The translations under genes were made by a program, and so were the position numbers. A DNA stretch of 64,000 bases. Origin: Agapanthus africanus. Lineage: Eukaryota; Streptophyta; Magnoliopsida; Asparagales; Amaryllidaceae. Shown piece by piece: positions 47,856 through 59,700 of the stretch. Each line of letters opens with the position of its first letter. The stretch's first letter is position 1. The stretch covers positions 179,240,815 through 179,304,814 of the forward strand of contig JASDDO010000016.1 in assembly GCA_030015575.1 (NCBI GenBank), given 5' to 3'. Below the pieces are notes generated by a model. That model was not told where the DNA came from and made no database searches. It saw only the letters and a program-made list of their open reading frames with translations.

Positions 47856-50135
47856 AAGCTAGAGCTTTGGAGTAACCTAGACGACGTTAAAAGCTCGAAC
47901 AAACGAAACAGGACGCCCGGGGGGTGCTCTCTGGAAATTTTTCAAAAACCTGGATTTTTTCAAATTAAAAATAATTAAAAAATTCAGCAGGGTATTTTAT
48001 GGGCCCACCAGAAGTACGATGCCCTGAATCGACCGTACGACCGCAGAACCGCAGCCTTAGTGGCCTTGTTGCGGCGGTTCCGCGGCACAGTAGGTGATTC
48101 ATGGGCCATAATTTCTTGTGCAGGCCCGTATGTATTTTGTGCAGTTACTGGTATTTTTAAAAACTACTCAAGTGTTGAGCTTTCTGAGCAGTCTGTGGGT
48201 GTTTAATCGTTCGATCGAATGTTTTAACTGCGCCTAGTTTATTAGTATGTGATACAATAATTGGAATCTACAAATTTGTTTGTTGCGTGTAAATCTAGCA
48301 GTTCGGTCTAGGGATAAATGGAAATCTTGATGAAATATCCGGTTTGTTTTGAAAAGGTGTTTTCTTGGATGAGACCCAAATGCGAGCTTTACATTGTTAG
48401 GCATGAAATCTTGTATATGTGATATTCCGGGTTTGTGTTGTCTAAAGGCTGTTACGATTCCAATTGTTGTAGTTTTTCATTTTATTTCTCTGTGGCCGTA
48501 AGTGTAGTATGTAGTTGTATTGCCGGTTTTCGTTGCTATACATCAACGACGATCGGTGTATGCATACTTACTTACGTTGATGATATTTGATATTATGTGT
48601 CGATGAGATTTGTTGTGCAGGATTGTCGTGTATGAATAGCGGGTTTTTTTTATGTGAGATAAGAGTTTTCTTTTCATTCATGTAAAATTAAATTGTATGT
48701 AATGTTCTTTTATTTGGGGCACTTCCGGGATGTGGTTGATTTCACCAGTGTTGTATATTATTTATTTTTCCACATTAAGATAGACTCAAGGAGGAGGGCA
48801 CAAGTGACCGGGTTCTAGGGTTCAGTGGGAGGCCATCTCGAGGAGTCGAGACCGGGTATCCTAAACTCCAAAATTGGTAGGGTCGCTTGCCGCTCTCGTA
48901 GGGGTCTAGGGGTGTGGGCTTGGCTATTCATCGCGACCGTGGAATCCGTATTTTTATTGCTGGCTAAATACAAAATACAAACCTTCTAGATATCCTATAT
49001 TAAATGTGTTTCTGCTGCTTTTATTATCTGATGTGATCATTTAATATATATCTGAGACGAATGTGATATTATATATATATGATATATAATAGACGTTACT
49101 TATGTTTTGCACCCGCGCTAGCCCCGTCCTAGTATGCCGTTAGTTAAGTAACCTAACGGTGCATATCAGGACACTGTGGCAAATGTGAGTGGCATAAGTG
49201 TATGTTATATTTTCGTTTCTTTCTGTAATGGCTTAGGATTTAAATGATGGGACTATATTAATGAAATTAATGTAAAAGATAAATGAACCTAAAAAGGTGT
49301 TGTAGAATCAGATTTGAAACACACTCGGCCTTTTATGAAAAAGCAAGTTTCAAAATGCGGAGCTTAAGCCACTCCTTTTAAACCCATTAGATTCTACAAC
49401 GATATCAAGTTCAAAGCGTTAAAAGTTTTCTTAAAAACTATCCGTAGCCCTCCGTCATTTTAGGAAGTAGAGTACTTAGTATTCGTGCTGCGCATTTTGA
49501 CTTTAGTTAAGGCGCAGTGAACGGTAGCTAAGTGATGTCTTCCTACACTGCATATGATGCAGATTAGTTAGGACATTCATATGATTATGTTGACTTTAGT
49601 TAAGGGTCATATGGGTGGGTCTAGTTAATCACGAAATGACGGGAAGAACTTGACTAGTACTTATGATATGTTGACTTAAGTTAAGGTCATGAGTACTAGG
49701 GGTAAAAATAATATCGGGAATTTCAAGGGTTGAAAATTACAATGAGATGTATACCTTCTATATGATAATAGGATCCCGATCCCACTGCGAGCAAATGTTG
49801 CTCCCGGGAGAATTTTGCACTTTACAATTAGCTAACTCAGTAGGTGTCTAGAAAGGTGTCAAACGGGGCTACGTCTTTGGGAAGATGAGGTTTATTTTAA
49901 TTAGGTCCGTGCGAAAGCACGGGGAACCTCCCTCAAGTACCGGCACTGGCCTGGCTGAACGGTTAGCGAAGTTGTAGAATGTAATTAATCCCGGCTAGTT
50001 TTCTTTTTAAAAAGTTTTAAAGAAAATTTGATAAAAACAGTGGGAGACATCGATTAGACAAGATAATAACCAATCTGATCTTTGAAAGAGCTTTCGCTAA
50101 GTGTTTTCTTTTCTCTCTCTTAATGGCAGATACCT
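47856..50135 (+). other. Element E untranslated leader (about 2.3 kb)
   Basis: Contains GAACCGC (48046-48052) pairing with GCGGTTC (48074-48080), a CCGTTAG/CTAACGG hairpin (49137-49159), the CGTAGCCCTCCGTCATTT block (49443), three TTGAC..AAGG motifs (49497, 49590, 49671), the GAAA-loop hairpin (49907-49922) and a pyrimidine tract ending in GGCAG at 50129, six bases before the gag ATG. It lacks the two-unit 140-bp repeat present in A, B1, B2 and C. Confidence 0.75.
49907..49922 (+). other. GAAA-tetraloop hairpin in E leader
   Basis: CCGTGC-GAAA-GCACGG, identical to that of A at 10625-10640 and about 215 nt upstream of the gag start. Confidence 0.65.
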
Positions 50136-52436
50136 ATGACAGAACTTAAGCTTCTATTAGATAAAAACAAGCTGAATGGGACCAACTATAAAGACTGGCT
50201 GAGGAATTTAAATATTGCCTTGACTTATGATAAAGTATCATATGTCCTCACGGCTCCAACCCTGCCCACCCTAGGTCCTAAACCTTCAGTTGCGGATAGG
50301 GAAATCCGCAAGACATGGGACGCTGACTGTGCCACGGCTAAATGCCTCGCGCTTGCATCGATGGATAACACACATCAGAAGCAGCACGAGAATATGGACA
50401 TACAAGCCATATTCCTCCATACAAAAGAGTTGTATGGAAAGCAATCTCGCGTATTACGATACGAAGCGTCTAAGAAACTGTTTCAGATGCTAATGACCGC
50501 TGGCACAGCAGTAGGAGACCATGTTCTCAAAATGATAGCTCTCATAGAAGAGCTTGAGGACCTTGGGTGGACAATGGACAATGAACAATATACGGATATT
50601 ATTCTGCAGTCTCTCCCCTCCACCTTTTCTCAGTTCATTGTTAACTTCAACATGCACAACATGAAGAAGGAACTGCCTGAACTCCTTAATATGTTAAGGA
50701 GTGCAGAGAGCACACTGAAGTCAGTGAAGACTCCCGTTATGAGTGTTGGGCAATCCTCCTCCTCTTACCCGAAGGCTAAGGCCAAGGGAAAGATGAAGAA
50801 GAAACCCACAAAACCTAAGGGTGGAGTCAAAAAGGTTAAGGGAAAAGGCAAGTCCAAGGTTGGGGAATCGGGGAAAGGAGAATGTTTCCACTGCAAAAAG
50901 ACGGGACACTGGAAGAGGAACTGTATTGAGTACCTAGAACTCAAGAAGAAGCATGGTGATGCTTCAGCTTCAGGTGTGTTCGTAATTGAAAACTGTTTTT
51001 CTATTAACTCTGCTTCCTGGGTATTGGATACCGGTTCGGGTTCTCATATTTGCAATTCTGTGCAGGCGTTGAGAAATAGCAGAGTTCTGAAGACAGGTGA
51101 TCATACTCTCCAAGTTGGAAATGGTTCTAATGTAAATGCAGTTTCAGTGGGAGAGTATCACCTAGGGTTACCTTCGAGTTGTATATTGGTTTTGAACCCG
51201 TGTTATTTTGTGCCAAGTATGCTTTGTAATATTATATCTGTTTCCTTGTTAGACAATGAAGGGTATCATTTTGCCGTGCAACACAATGTTATGAACATTA
51301 GACTTAATCAAGAGTTGATTGGTTGTGGTACATTAAATAACGGGATATACGTCCTTAATCAACACACAGTTTTTAACGTACAACACACAAATAAAAGAAA
51401 ATTTTCAGAAATAAATGAAGCTTTTCTTTGGCATTGTAGACTTGGTCATATTAATGAAATAAGACTAAACAAGCTTCATAAAGATGGGTATTTAAATTCA
51501 TTTGAGTATAAATCTTATGCAACTTGCCAGTCTTGTATCAAAGGTAAAATAACCAAAACTCCGTTTACAGGACACGGAGAAAGAGCTACTGAGCTCCTAG
51601 GCCTCATACATAGTGATGTATGCGGACCAATGTCTACACATGCAAGAGGCGGTTTTTCTTACTTCATAACTTTTACTGATGATTTCTCAAGATTCGGTCA
51701 TGTGTATTTGATAAAGCATAAGTCTGAAGCTTTCGAGAAATTCAAGGAGTATAAACATGAAGTAGAAAACCAAACAGGAAAGAGTATCAAGATACTTCGA
51801 TCAGATCGAGGTGGAGAGTACTTAAGTACTGAGTTCTTAGACTTCCTAAAAGAGAATGGGATTCTCTCTCAGCTCACTCCACCTTACACACCACAGCACA
51901 ACGGTGTGTCAGAACATAGGAATCGTACCCTATTAGATATGGTACGATCCATGATGAGTGATTCTGAGTTACCTATCTCATTTTGGGGGCATGCATTGGA
52001 AACAGCAGCTTTTCTGTTAAACAAAGTTCCAACCAAGACCGTGTCTACTACTCCATATGACATATGGCATGGAAAGAAACCATCTCTTAAAAGAGTTAAG
52101 ATTTTGGGTTGTCCGAATTTTGTCAAAAAGCAGAATCCAGACAAACTCGAGACACGATCAGTCAAATGTATATTTGTAGGATATCCTAAACATTCATTTG
52201 GGTATCTTTTCTACCACAAGGAGGAACAAAAAGTGTTTTTTTCTCAGTATGCCACTTTTTTAGAAAATGAGATTTTTTCAAATGATGCAGATGGCAATGT
52301 TGTAGATCTAGAAGAGGTTCTAGAGACACAAGTTACAAATGACGACTTGGCTGAACCTGAAGTTATAATAGAATCCAATGAGCCTCAGCCACTCCGAAGA
52401 TCTGGTAGGACTTCTCGCCCACCGGAGAGATACTAA
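50136..52436 (+). CDS. Element E gag-protease-integrase coding stretch
   Basis: 766 codons. The N-terminal part (about 1-245) is a Copia gag capsid domain, with a Lys-rich segment (about 205-245) before a CCHC zinc knuckle CFHCKKTGHWKRNC near 250-263 that binds RNA. The aspartic protease active site DTGSG is at 298-302. The integrase zinc domain has WHCRLGH (H433, H438) with CQSC (464-467), and the catalytic core shows D494, D557 and E593, a D-D-35-E spacing. Start chosen at the first ATG after the pyrimidine tract and GGCAG, giving MTELKLLLDKNKLNG, a usual Copia gag start. These proteins would form the particle, cut the polyprotein and integrate cDNA. Treated as part of a fossil element; activity is not claimed. 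Confidence 0.92.
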   Translation: MTELKLLLDKNKLNGTNYKDWLRNLNIALTYDKVSYVLTAPTLPTLGPKPSVADREIRKTWDADCATAKCLALASMDNTHQKQHENMDIQAIFLHTKELYGKQSRVLRYEASKKLFQMLMTAGTAVGDHVLKMIALIEELEDLGWTMDNEQYTDIILQSLPSTFSQFIVNFNMHNMKKELPELLNMLRSAESTLKSVKTPVMSVGQSSSSYPKAKAKGKMKKKPTKPKGGVKKVKGKGKSKVGESGKGECFHCKKTGHWKRNCIEYLELKKKHGDASASGVFVIENCFSINSASWVLDTGSGSHICNSVQALRNSRVLKTGDHTLQVGNGSNVNAVSVGEYHLGLPSSCILVLNPCYFVPSMLCNIISVSLLDNEGYHFAVQHNVMNIRLNQELIGCGTLNNGIYVLNQHTVFNVQHTNKRKFSEINEAFLWHCRLGHINEIRLNKLHKDGYLNSFEYKSYATCQSCIKGKITKTPFTGHGERATELLGLIHSDVCGPMSTHARGGFSYFITFTDDFSRFGHVYLIKHKSEAFEKFKEYKHEVENQTGKSIKILRSDRGGEYLSTEFLDFLKENGILSQLTPPYTPQHNGVSEHRNRTLLDMVRSMMSDSELPISFWGHALETAAFLLNKVPTKTVSTTPYDIWHGKKPSLKRVKILGCPNFVKKQNPDKLETRSVKCIFVGYPKHSFGYLFYHKEEQKVFFSQYATFLENEIFSNDADGNVVDLEEVLETQVTNDDLAEPEVIIESNEPQPLRRSGRTSRPPERY

Positions 52437-52544
52437 GGTTTTCTCATTGATGGTAATAGAGAAGATTGCATCATGGATGATGATGATCCTGCCAGTTTTC
52501 ATCAGGTTATCACGAGTGGTGACTCTGTGAAATGACTGGATGCC

Positions 52545-54062
52545 ATGAGATCCGAAATGGAGTCCATGTACACCAACAAAGTATGGACTTTGGAAGATGT
52601 ACCCTCCGGGATAAAACCTGTGGGTTGCAAATGGATCTTTAAAAGAAAGATCGGTGTAGATGGACAGGCAGAGACCTATAAGGCAAGGTTGGTAGCGAAA
52701 AGTTTTCATCAAAGACCAGGTTTGGACTATGATGAGACTTTCTCTCCGGTAGCCATGCTTAAATCCATTCGGATCCTACTTGCTATTACTGCTCACTACG
52801 ACTATGAAATATGGCAGATGGACGTTAAAACTGCATTCCTAAATGGTGATTTAGATGAATGCGTTTATATGGATCGGCCAGAAGGCTTCATTGACAGTGG
52901 GAGCAGAGGAAAAGCATGTAAGTTGCTTAAATCCATTTATGGATTAAAGCAGGCATCACGGAGTTGGAACATCTGTTTTGATGATGTTATCAAAGAGTTT
53001 GATTTCATCAAAAATCCAGATGAACCTTGTGTTTATAAGAAGACTGTATGGAGAAATGTCACGTCCCTCGTATTGTACGTAGATGACATACTTCTGATAG
53101 GAAATGATATTCCTATGCTACAGTCGGTCAAATCATTCTTATCACAAAGGTTCTCCATGAAGGACCTGGGTGATGCCACATACATATTGGGTATACGGAT
53201 CTATAGGGATAGATCCAAACGGTTATTGGGATTGTCCCAAACCAAATACATTAACACCATCCTAAAGAGGTTTAGTATGGAAGACTCCAAGCGGGGTGCC
53301 TTACCCGCTTGCCATGGAGTCACTCTCTCAAAGGACGATTGCCCAAAGTCTGATATAGAGAGAGCTCGCATGAGCATTATTCCCTATGCTTCGGCAGTAG
53401 GATCGATAATGTATGCGATTTTATGTACACGCCCTGATGTTGCTTATGCACTTAGTATAGTAAGCAGGTATCAGTCAAACCCAGGGGAGAATCACTGGAT
53501 TGCTGTGAAGAACATTCTTAAGTACTTACGAAGGACTAAAGAATTGTTCTTGGTGTATGGTAACGGGGATCTCCAAATGGAGGCTTTTACCGATTCGAGC
53601 TTCCAGAGTGACAAGGATGACAGCAAGTCTATCTCAGGGTTTGCATTTACCCTCAATGGAGGGACGGTGAGTTGGAAGAGATCCAAACAGGATAACATTG
53701 CAGACTCAACGATGGAAGCTGAATATATCGCTGCAAATGATGCTGTCAAGGAAGCCGTCTGGATGAGGAAGTTCATCGCGGATTTAGGAGTAGTTCCAAC
53801 CATTATTGATCCAATACTTTTGTATTGTGACAATAATGGGGCTATGGCGTTAGCCAAAGAACCCAGATCCCATCAGAAGTCCAGACACATCCTGAGGCGA
53901 TATAATGTGATCCGGGAGTTAGTTAATCGCCGCGAGATCGAGATTAAGAGAGTAGACACAAAGAACAATGCTGCGGATCCATTCACCAAGGCCCACCCTC
54001 AGCCGCAGCATGAGCGACTTTTTGAGATGTTGGGTATGAGATACGCCAATAACTGGCCTTAG
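52545..54062 (+). CDS. Element E reverse transcriptase-RNase H coding stretch
   Basis: 505 codons following the first stretch. RT: WIFKRKIG near 30, TFSPVAMLKSIRILL near 65-80, TAFLNGDL near 100, catalytic YVDD at 178-181. RNase H: D350 (TDSS), E391 (MEAEY), D429 (CDNNGA), and the usual Copia end KSRHILRRYNVIRE...NAADPFTK. The stretch ends 3 bp before the polypurine tract, as normal for Copia. D2, A, B1, B2 and C carry decayed versions. The listed start is simply the first Met of this open stretch, not a natural translation start. Confidence 0.92.
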   Translation: MRSEMESMYTNKVWTLEDVPSGIKPVGCKWIFKRKIGVDGQAETYKARLVAKSFHQRPGLDYDETFSPVAMLKSIRILLAITAHYDYEIWQMDVKTAFLNGDLDECVYMDRPEGFIDSGSRGKACKLLKSIYGLKQASRSWNICFDDVIKEFDFIKNPDEPCVYKKTVWRNVTSLVLYVDDILLIGNDIPMLQSVKSFLSQRFSMKDLGDATYILGIRIYRDRSKRLLGLSQTKYINTILKRFSMEDSKRGALPACHGVTLSKDDCPKSDIERARMSIIPYASAVGSIMYAILCTRPDVAYALSIVSRYQSNPGENHWIAVKNILKYLRRTKELFLVYGNGDLQMEAFTDSSFQSDKDDSKSISGFAFTLNGGTVSWKRSKQDNIADSTMEAEYIAANDAVKEAVWMRKFIADLGVVPTIIDPILLYCDNNGAMALAKEPRSHQKSRHILRRYNVIRELVNRREIEIKRVDTKNNAADPFTKAHPQPQHERLFEMLGMRYANNWP

Positions 54063-54065
54063 TGC

Positions 54066-54075
54066 AAGTGGGAGA
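54066..54075 (+). other. Polypurine tract of element E
   Basis: AAGTGGGAGA just before the 3' LTR TG at 54077, the plus-strand primer site. Confidence 0.9.
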
Positions 54076-54076
54076 T

Positions 54077-54584
54077 TGTTGGATATATGTATGCCCTAGA
54101 GGCCATTATGAGATAGTGTTTGTACTGATGTTTATATATATGTATATTCAGATAACAGTCTAGCTCGACATGATAGTATGCTATCTGGTTTCACTTTATC
54201 TTATGTTCACTTGATCATGTTTATATTCATTTGGTACATGTTGATAAAGCCCTAAGGATATTGGATTGACTACTGGGATTATGATGCGGATCATACTAGT
54301 GGGACATCTGTAATTTATAAGCATATCCTTGAAATGTTCCTAGTCATAGGTATATCGAGACAGGGCATCGATATTCCAGTGTAGACTAGCGTATACCATT
54401 CTTGTTCCATATGATGGGCGATGGATGATCCCATATCCGTCTGGTGTGATGACACCAAAGATAGTATACGGGTGCTCAGTGAGACTGGGTACACTGAACG
54501 GACTCACCGAGAACTCCTATATGGTATTATATCATACGTCGGATAGCAGTTCTCAGGTGACACTGGTACAGGTTAGTCTGTAGA
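54077..54584 (+). repeat. Element E 3' LTR, visible part
   Basis: First 508 bp of the LTR, 12 differences from the 5' copy. Cut after GTAGA (54580-54584), the likely target duplication of B2. The missing 1.5 kb should follow B2 beyond the window. Confidence 0.92.
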
Positions 54585-55262
54585 TGTAAGTCTACGCTAG
54601 CGCCCCGGCAGTCTACAGACGCCAAATGCGGAACAAAAACTTTTAAACTGGCGCTATCGTATACTTTAACCCGGATCTGCCATTATTGCTAAACTAACAA
54701 ACTGTAAAGAGTGTAGGAAGATTGTACCGAACGATCCGAGTCCTTCGTTCTTCAACCATCATCCCACGCTCCGTTGCGGCTGCTCCGATCTCGTCGATCT
54801 CCGATCTCCTCGTCGAGGTGGCACCACATGATCGGTTCTTTAAACGGGCTCCCGCCTCTGACTCGAGGCAACTCGATCGTCAAGTTTGCTAAAAGAGACG
54901 ACCAAGATTGATGTAGAGAATGAGTAGATGACTTTGTCTCACTTCTTCCAAATCCGTGGATGATCGGTTAATGAAGTTGCCGAGGGAATCGGGTGATGGA
55001 ATGAAATGGACTGTGAAATTCCATACACCGATAAAACCTATCATAATCTTTTCTCTCTAAAATGAAACATCAAGTGAGAGAGAGCATGAGGAGAGAGAGG
55101 GGGCCAGCCTCTTATAGTGAAGAGGGAGGTGACCGTAGGAGAGGGGGGTGACCATATGATAAATATCATATGTGAACACAAAACAAATATCTTGCATAAA
55201 GATCTTAAGATAAACAAGAATGTTTAGAAATCAAAGCATGAGTCACTTAGCCTTGTCACAAA

Positions 55263-55280
55263 TTCTAGAACCTTCTAGAA
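55263..55280 (-). promoter_or_regulatory. Four-module heat shock element in B2 left LTR
   Basis: TTCtaGAAccTTCtaGAA: four perfect modules at 5-bp steps. Confidence 0.7.
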
Positions 55281-55544
55281 GCTCGACTCACTCTCATCCA
55301 AGAAAAGATAAATCCGTCTTTAACCGAATGTTAAAAGACGGCTGATAGAAAACTGGAAACTGGCAACTTCCAAAAGTGATCCTGAAACGACTTTCAGGAT
55401 AACCCCGAAACTATATAAATATACCCGCATTTGTATTACGACCGAATACAAATGTAACTGAGACAAAGATATTATACCTACTCAATATAATACTCGGATC
55501 CGGCTTAAACCAAAGCCGACCAGTATCATCTGCCCGAAAACTGA

Positions 55545-55564
55545 CACGTGCGTAAACGCACGTG
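55545..55564. promoter_or_regulatory. Double G-box inverted repeat in B2 left LTR
   Basis: Same perfect repeat as in B1: CACGTGCG, TAAA, CGCACGTG. Confidence 0.65.
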
Positions 55565-56699
55565 CATTTTCCGAACCCTGCCATAAAACCATACGGCCTC
55601 TACAACGTTTCGCCCGAACTTGGGAAACTGTCTGTGGGGGACTCTAATGACTCGTCAGCACCCTGGCAGTGGGTTTAACCACAAACCGTCAGCGGCACTA
55701 GCTATGCGTAACGGCTGCCCACGGACTGACCTCAAGGGTGGCCGAGGAGCGAACTCAAGGGAGACCGATGAGCGAACTCCTCCGAAAACCCTACTGAGCC
55801 TAACAGTGACAATGTATATACAGTCCGGTCCGTTCGTCAATGAGTATCGCATATCCGCCTAGGGGGCTAGTAACGTCAGACCCCCAAAAGCAGTATAAGT
55901 CGTGTCGGAGTGAAGCCCAATAACACCCTGAGATACTACTGGAGTACCTACCAGTAAATCTCCTGCCATGGCCATGGACTTTGTGTAATGGCTCTCCTAG
56001 ACACAGCACGACCTCGCCCCCAATACCGGGAGAGACGAATCCCCTGCCGATCCGCTTACGTGCCTCCATATGGCTCGGGACTGTACCCAAAAGCTACCTG
56101 TTTGCACGACTCCTTTGAGCCGTGGTAGGGTAGAAATCAAAGCACAGTGGGAACTCACACGAGACAAATGACGACCTCAGGTCGATGAACTAACCTGTAC
56201 ACATGTCACCAGGGAACTGCTATCTGACGATAGGTATAGTACTAACTAGCAGATTCCCGGCGAGTCCTGTCCGGTGTACTCATAACCCAATGAGCACCTG
56301 TATACATCTTAGGTGATCCAACTGACACCAGTGGCTTGTGAGACCGGCCACCGCCCCTCGTCGGGGTCTCGACTGTACACACTAGTCTACTCCGGAGTAT
56401 CGATGCCCTGTCTCGAAACTCCTACGACTAGGGACCACAATTAAGGATATGCATATAAACTACCCAACTCTCACGTATATGATCGCCATCATACTGTTGG
56501 TAGTAAAGCAAGATCCTAAGGGCTCTATCAAAGTGTAACATTGAATCAGTCACCTGAACATGTACACGACTTATAAAGGCAAACCAGATAGCATACTATC
56601 ATCTCGAGTAAGACTGTCCTACCGGGATAGGTCCTCCGCAATCATTGCAATCACGTACCTGCGATCCAATAATTGACTATGAGGGCACTATCTCCAACA

Positions 56700-56713
56700 A
56701 TCTCCCACTTGCA
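56700..56713 (-). other. Polypurine tract of B2
   Basis: ATCTCCCACTTGCA on the plus strand, after the LTR end. Confidence 0.85.
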
Positions 56714-59700
56714 CTCAAGGCTAATATTGCGATGTCGACTACTCACAGCCCGTGTGAAACCGAACACCCAACTCCTCTACTAATCAGTTTCACAAAGCCC
56801 GTTTGTAAAACTATTGTGTTCGAGAAATAGCCTCGGTGAGTGGATCCGCCTAGAAGTTTCTTTCTGTATCTCTCTTAATCTCAAGTTCGCGGAGAAAGCC
56901 ATCTCCCGAATTGAGTAGTACCTGTCTTAGAATATGTCTGGATGTCTGATGGGACCTTAGTTCATAAATGAACTCCATATCCAAACTTCTTAGACTGCAT
57001 CGATCACTGAACCTAATCAGTATACGGCACCATGCCACCCACAGTATCCTCTTGAACCACCTGTCCATAATACTGTCCCTCTTCGTCAGAGGGAAAAACT
57101 ATAACTCTGACAATCACTCTGTCAACCATGTCACCTTTGAAGCCTGGAATGATAACCGTCTCCCGAAGGAGGTTGTCGTCATCAAATCCGTAGAACATGT
57201 ACTTATGTTCTAAAACTGCTTCCTTATGTTTCTCCAGGATTGGATTAATACAAACTCATTGCATCTAGTGCAAAAACAACATTTGGTGTGGTACTTGACA
57301 TCTCATGATTGACTCAATTGCCTAAGCAAGTGATCTGCCAATCATGCACATCCCTCTCCCCTTTAGTCTGTAAGACACCTTTAGAGAGGGTGACTCCATC
57401 ACCTGCAGGTACACTACCATGCTAGGAGTCAACTATTCTAAAAACCATTAGAATATCTGTCAAAGTACCCACATTGGGAAACCACCCAAATCTAGATCTA
57501 AAACCATAGATCCAGAAACCAGAATGTCTAATATTATATCCATATCCTGTCTGGAGAAACAACTGTGTGACGACCACAGTACAACCGATCGTAGTATAGG
57601 AATTTTACTTCCTACTCTGTGTATGTCATCCAGATACCATGACATCACACCCTACTACCTTCTTAACTGATCCATCCCCTATTCTGATTGAAGTCAAACC
57701 CATGACTGTCACATCAAAATTAGATGATCTATCTCCGCTATAACTGGTCAAGTCTATCAATAGTCATAAGCTACTTGCCCACCATGCTTCCGTTGCTCCC
57801 ACTGACTACGACAACCCTCCTACCGGGTCTCATATCCTGGAACAACAGTAGTGTCAAGTCTTGGTAGATAAGAACCTCCCTGTCACCGTCCTTGAGCCTA
57901 CCGAAGTACCTCTCGGGTGTCTGAGGTTACCTACCATACCTGCGGAGTGGCTATTGGAATGTCAAACTTGATTGAATGTATAGGTCCTATTAAATTTTCC
58001 GTAATCGTTCGCGGTTCTGGAATCACTTCCAGTTCTACCATACTCCCACTACTGTTTTCTGAAAAAGATCTATTTTTACTAAAACTGTGGCGAGTCAAGA
58101 ACAATATCATTATTGATCTTCCAAATGGTAGAATATTAACCCTCGTCATAGCCAGGGTCAACCCACAAACAGCCATTACAGAAACGTGCCCTGAGTTATC
58201 CAGTGTCTGGTTTTAATCATAAGCTGGACAACTCCCCGTACCTTAATTTCTTTTAAGGTACGAACTATTCTATATCCAATATAGAAACTTTGGCACTTAT
58301 TTAATTGGAACCATATTCAAATCATGCAGCTGTCTCCAGTGCATATCAACTTAATGGAAAGAGGCTAATCAGCATTACTCAACTTAGGAATCCATCCATT
58401 TATGAGCAACCTGAAAGAGAAATACGTTTCTCAAAACCATCACTATCATCTGAATACCAATCACAAGAATCTACATCTTCGATCTCTTTGAAGAATCCCG
58501 ATACTTGTGATACCCGGTTCTCTACTTTATTCTTATACCCACAACTTCTCAAAACTTAGACCTTGTATTTCTACGAAACACTTGTCTAAATATTAGAGAA
58601 ATTATAAGTAAACAGAACATAGTACGAGGACCTACCCCTTTGTCCTGATGGACACTTGGACAACATACAATACTCTGTATAAGTCCGCTGAGTTAAACAA
58701 CTCAAAACCTGTGCGTCGTAGTTTGGAAACTGTACCCTGGCGATTTCCTCAAATATCACCAATTACAACGAATTCCGATATAATGAGGATGATCACCTAA
58801 TTCCCAATATCTTACTCCCACTCATCATCTGTAAAACCATACAGATATGAGAATGAAACCTGGCAAATACATACCCTTGGAGTAAGTGTCTAATCGGGAA
58901 AACAGTTTTTCCTTTAACAATGCACTGAAACATGAAAATGTTTCGTAGGGGTATCCTGGTATTCATAGCAATGCCTCTTCCATAATCCAATTCATGACTT
59001 CAACCGTATATCTCTTTGCCATCTCTCCAAATCCACTTTATTTGTCTTTAGTCGTTACCTTCTGTACACCATCGTTAGGCTAAATGGTTTTCTTCCTTCC
59101 CTACCATTCGGCACCAGCCTATGGTTTGGAAGAAGACTATCCAGTAAGCATAATAGGTGTACCCTCCTAAACCAAGGAGTACTCGCATCTCGAGAGAAGG
59201 TGACGATAAAAGACAACTGAATAATACCTTATTCTTTTAAAGGTGAAATAGGAGTGGCGATGAAGTACGCGGTTTTGGTCGTGAATGATATCAGTCGCAA
59301 TTTACTTTGCCCTCTTTCTAATCCCTTTATTTTGTCTTTACATATTACCTTCTGCACACCCTGCTTAGGCTAATTGGTTTTCTTCATTCCCTACCTTTCG
59401 GCACCAGCCTATGGTTTGGAATAAGACTATCCAATAAGCGTAATAGGTGTACTCTCCTAAACTAAGGAGCTCTCGCAACCTGAGAGAAGGTGATAATAAA
59501 AGACAACTGAATAAACCAATTCTGTTTCTCCTGAACCTGGATCCATCCCCGAAGAAGTCCCTTCGAGTTCGTATATAACCATACGATGGATCTATCCAAT
59601 GGAAGTGGATATCCGTAGTAATACGGGTGTTCTGAGAAATTCAAAGGGTAAAAGAAGGAGTGGCAATGACTTATGCAACTCAGACAATCCAAAAGCCAGT

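Larger units (their letters stand above)
45793..54584 (+). mobile_element. Element E: near-whole Copia retrotransposon (BARE/Angela-like), plus strand
   Basis: 5' LTR 45793-47841, primer site, 2.3-kb leader, two long coding stretches covering gag to RNase H, polypurine tract, and 3' LTR from 54077, cut at 54584 by B2. It is the only element here with recognisable full domain order protease-integrase-RT-RNase H (Copia order) and long frames, with about one or two interruptions overall. The compared 508 bp of LTR differ at 12 sites (2.4%), about 0.9 Myr at 1.3e-8. LTR start TGTTGGATATATG...GCCCTAGAGGC recalls BARE-1/Angela LTRs (TGTTGGAAATATGCCCTAGAGG, from memory). It is inserted in D2. Confidence 0.93.
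54585..56699 (-). repeat. B2 3' LTR (left copy)
   Basis: Contains a four-module heat-shock array (55263-55280), the double G-box repeat (55545-55564) and a TATAAG site on the minus strand (55112-55118) about 145 bp downstream of the array. Confidence 0.93.

Noticed and set aside
50721-50909. Antisense open frames within E gag and RT
   Set aside because: They are shadows of the plus-strand coding stretches, with no independent support.
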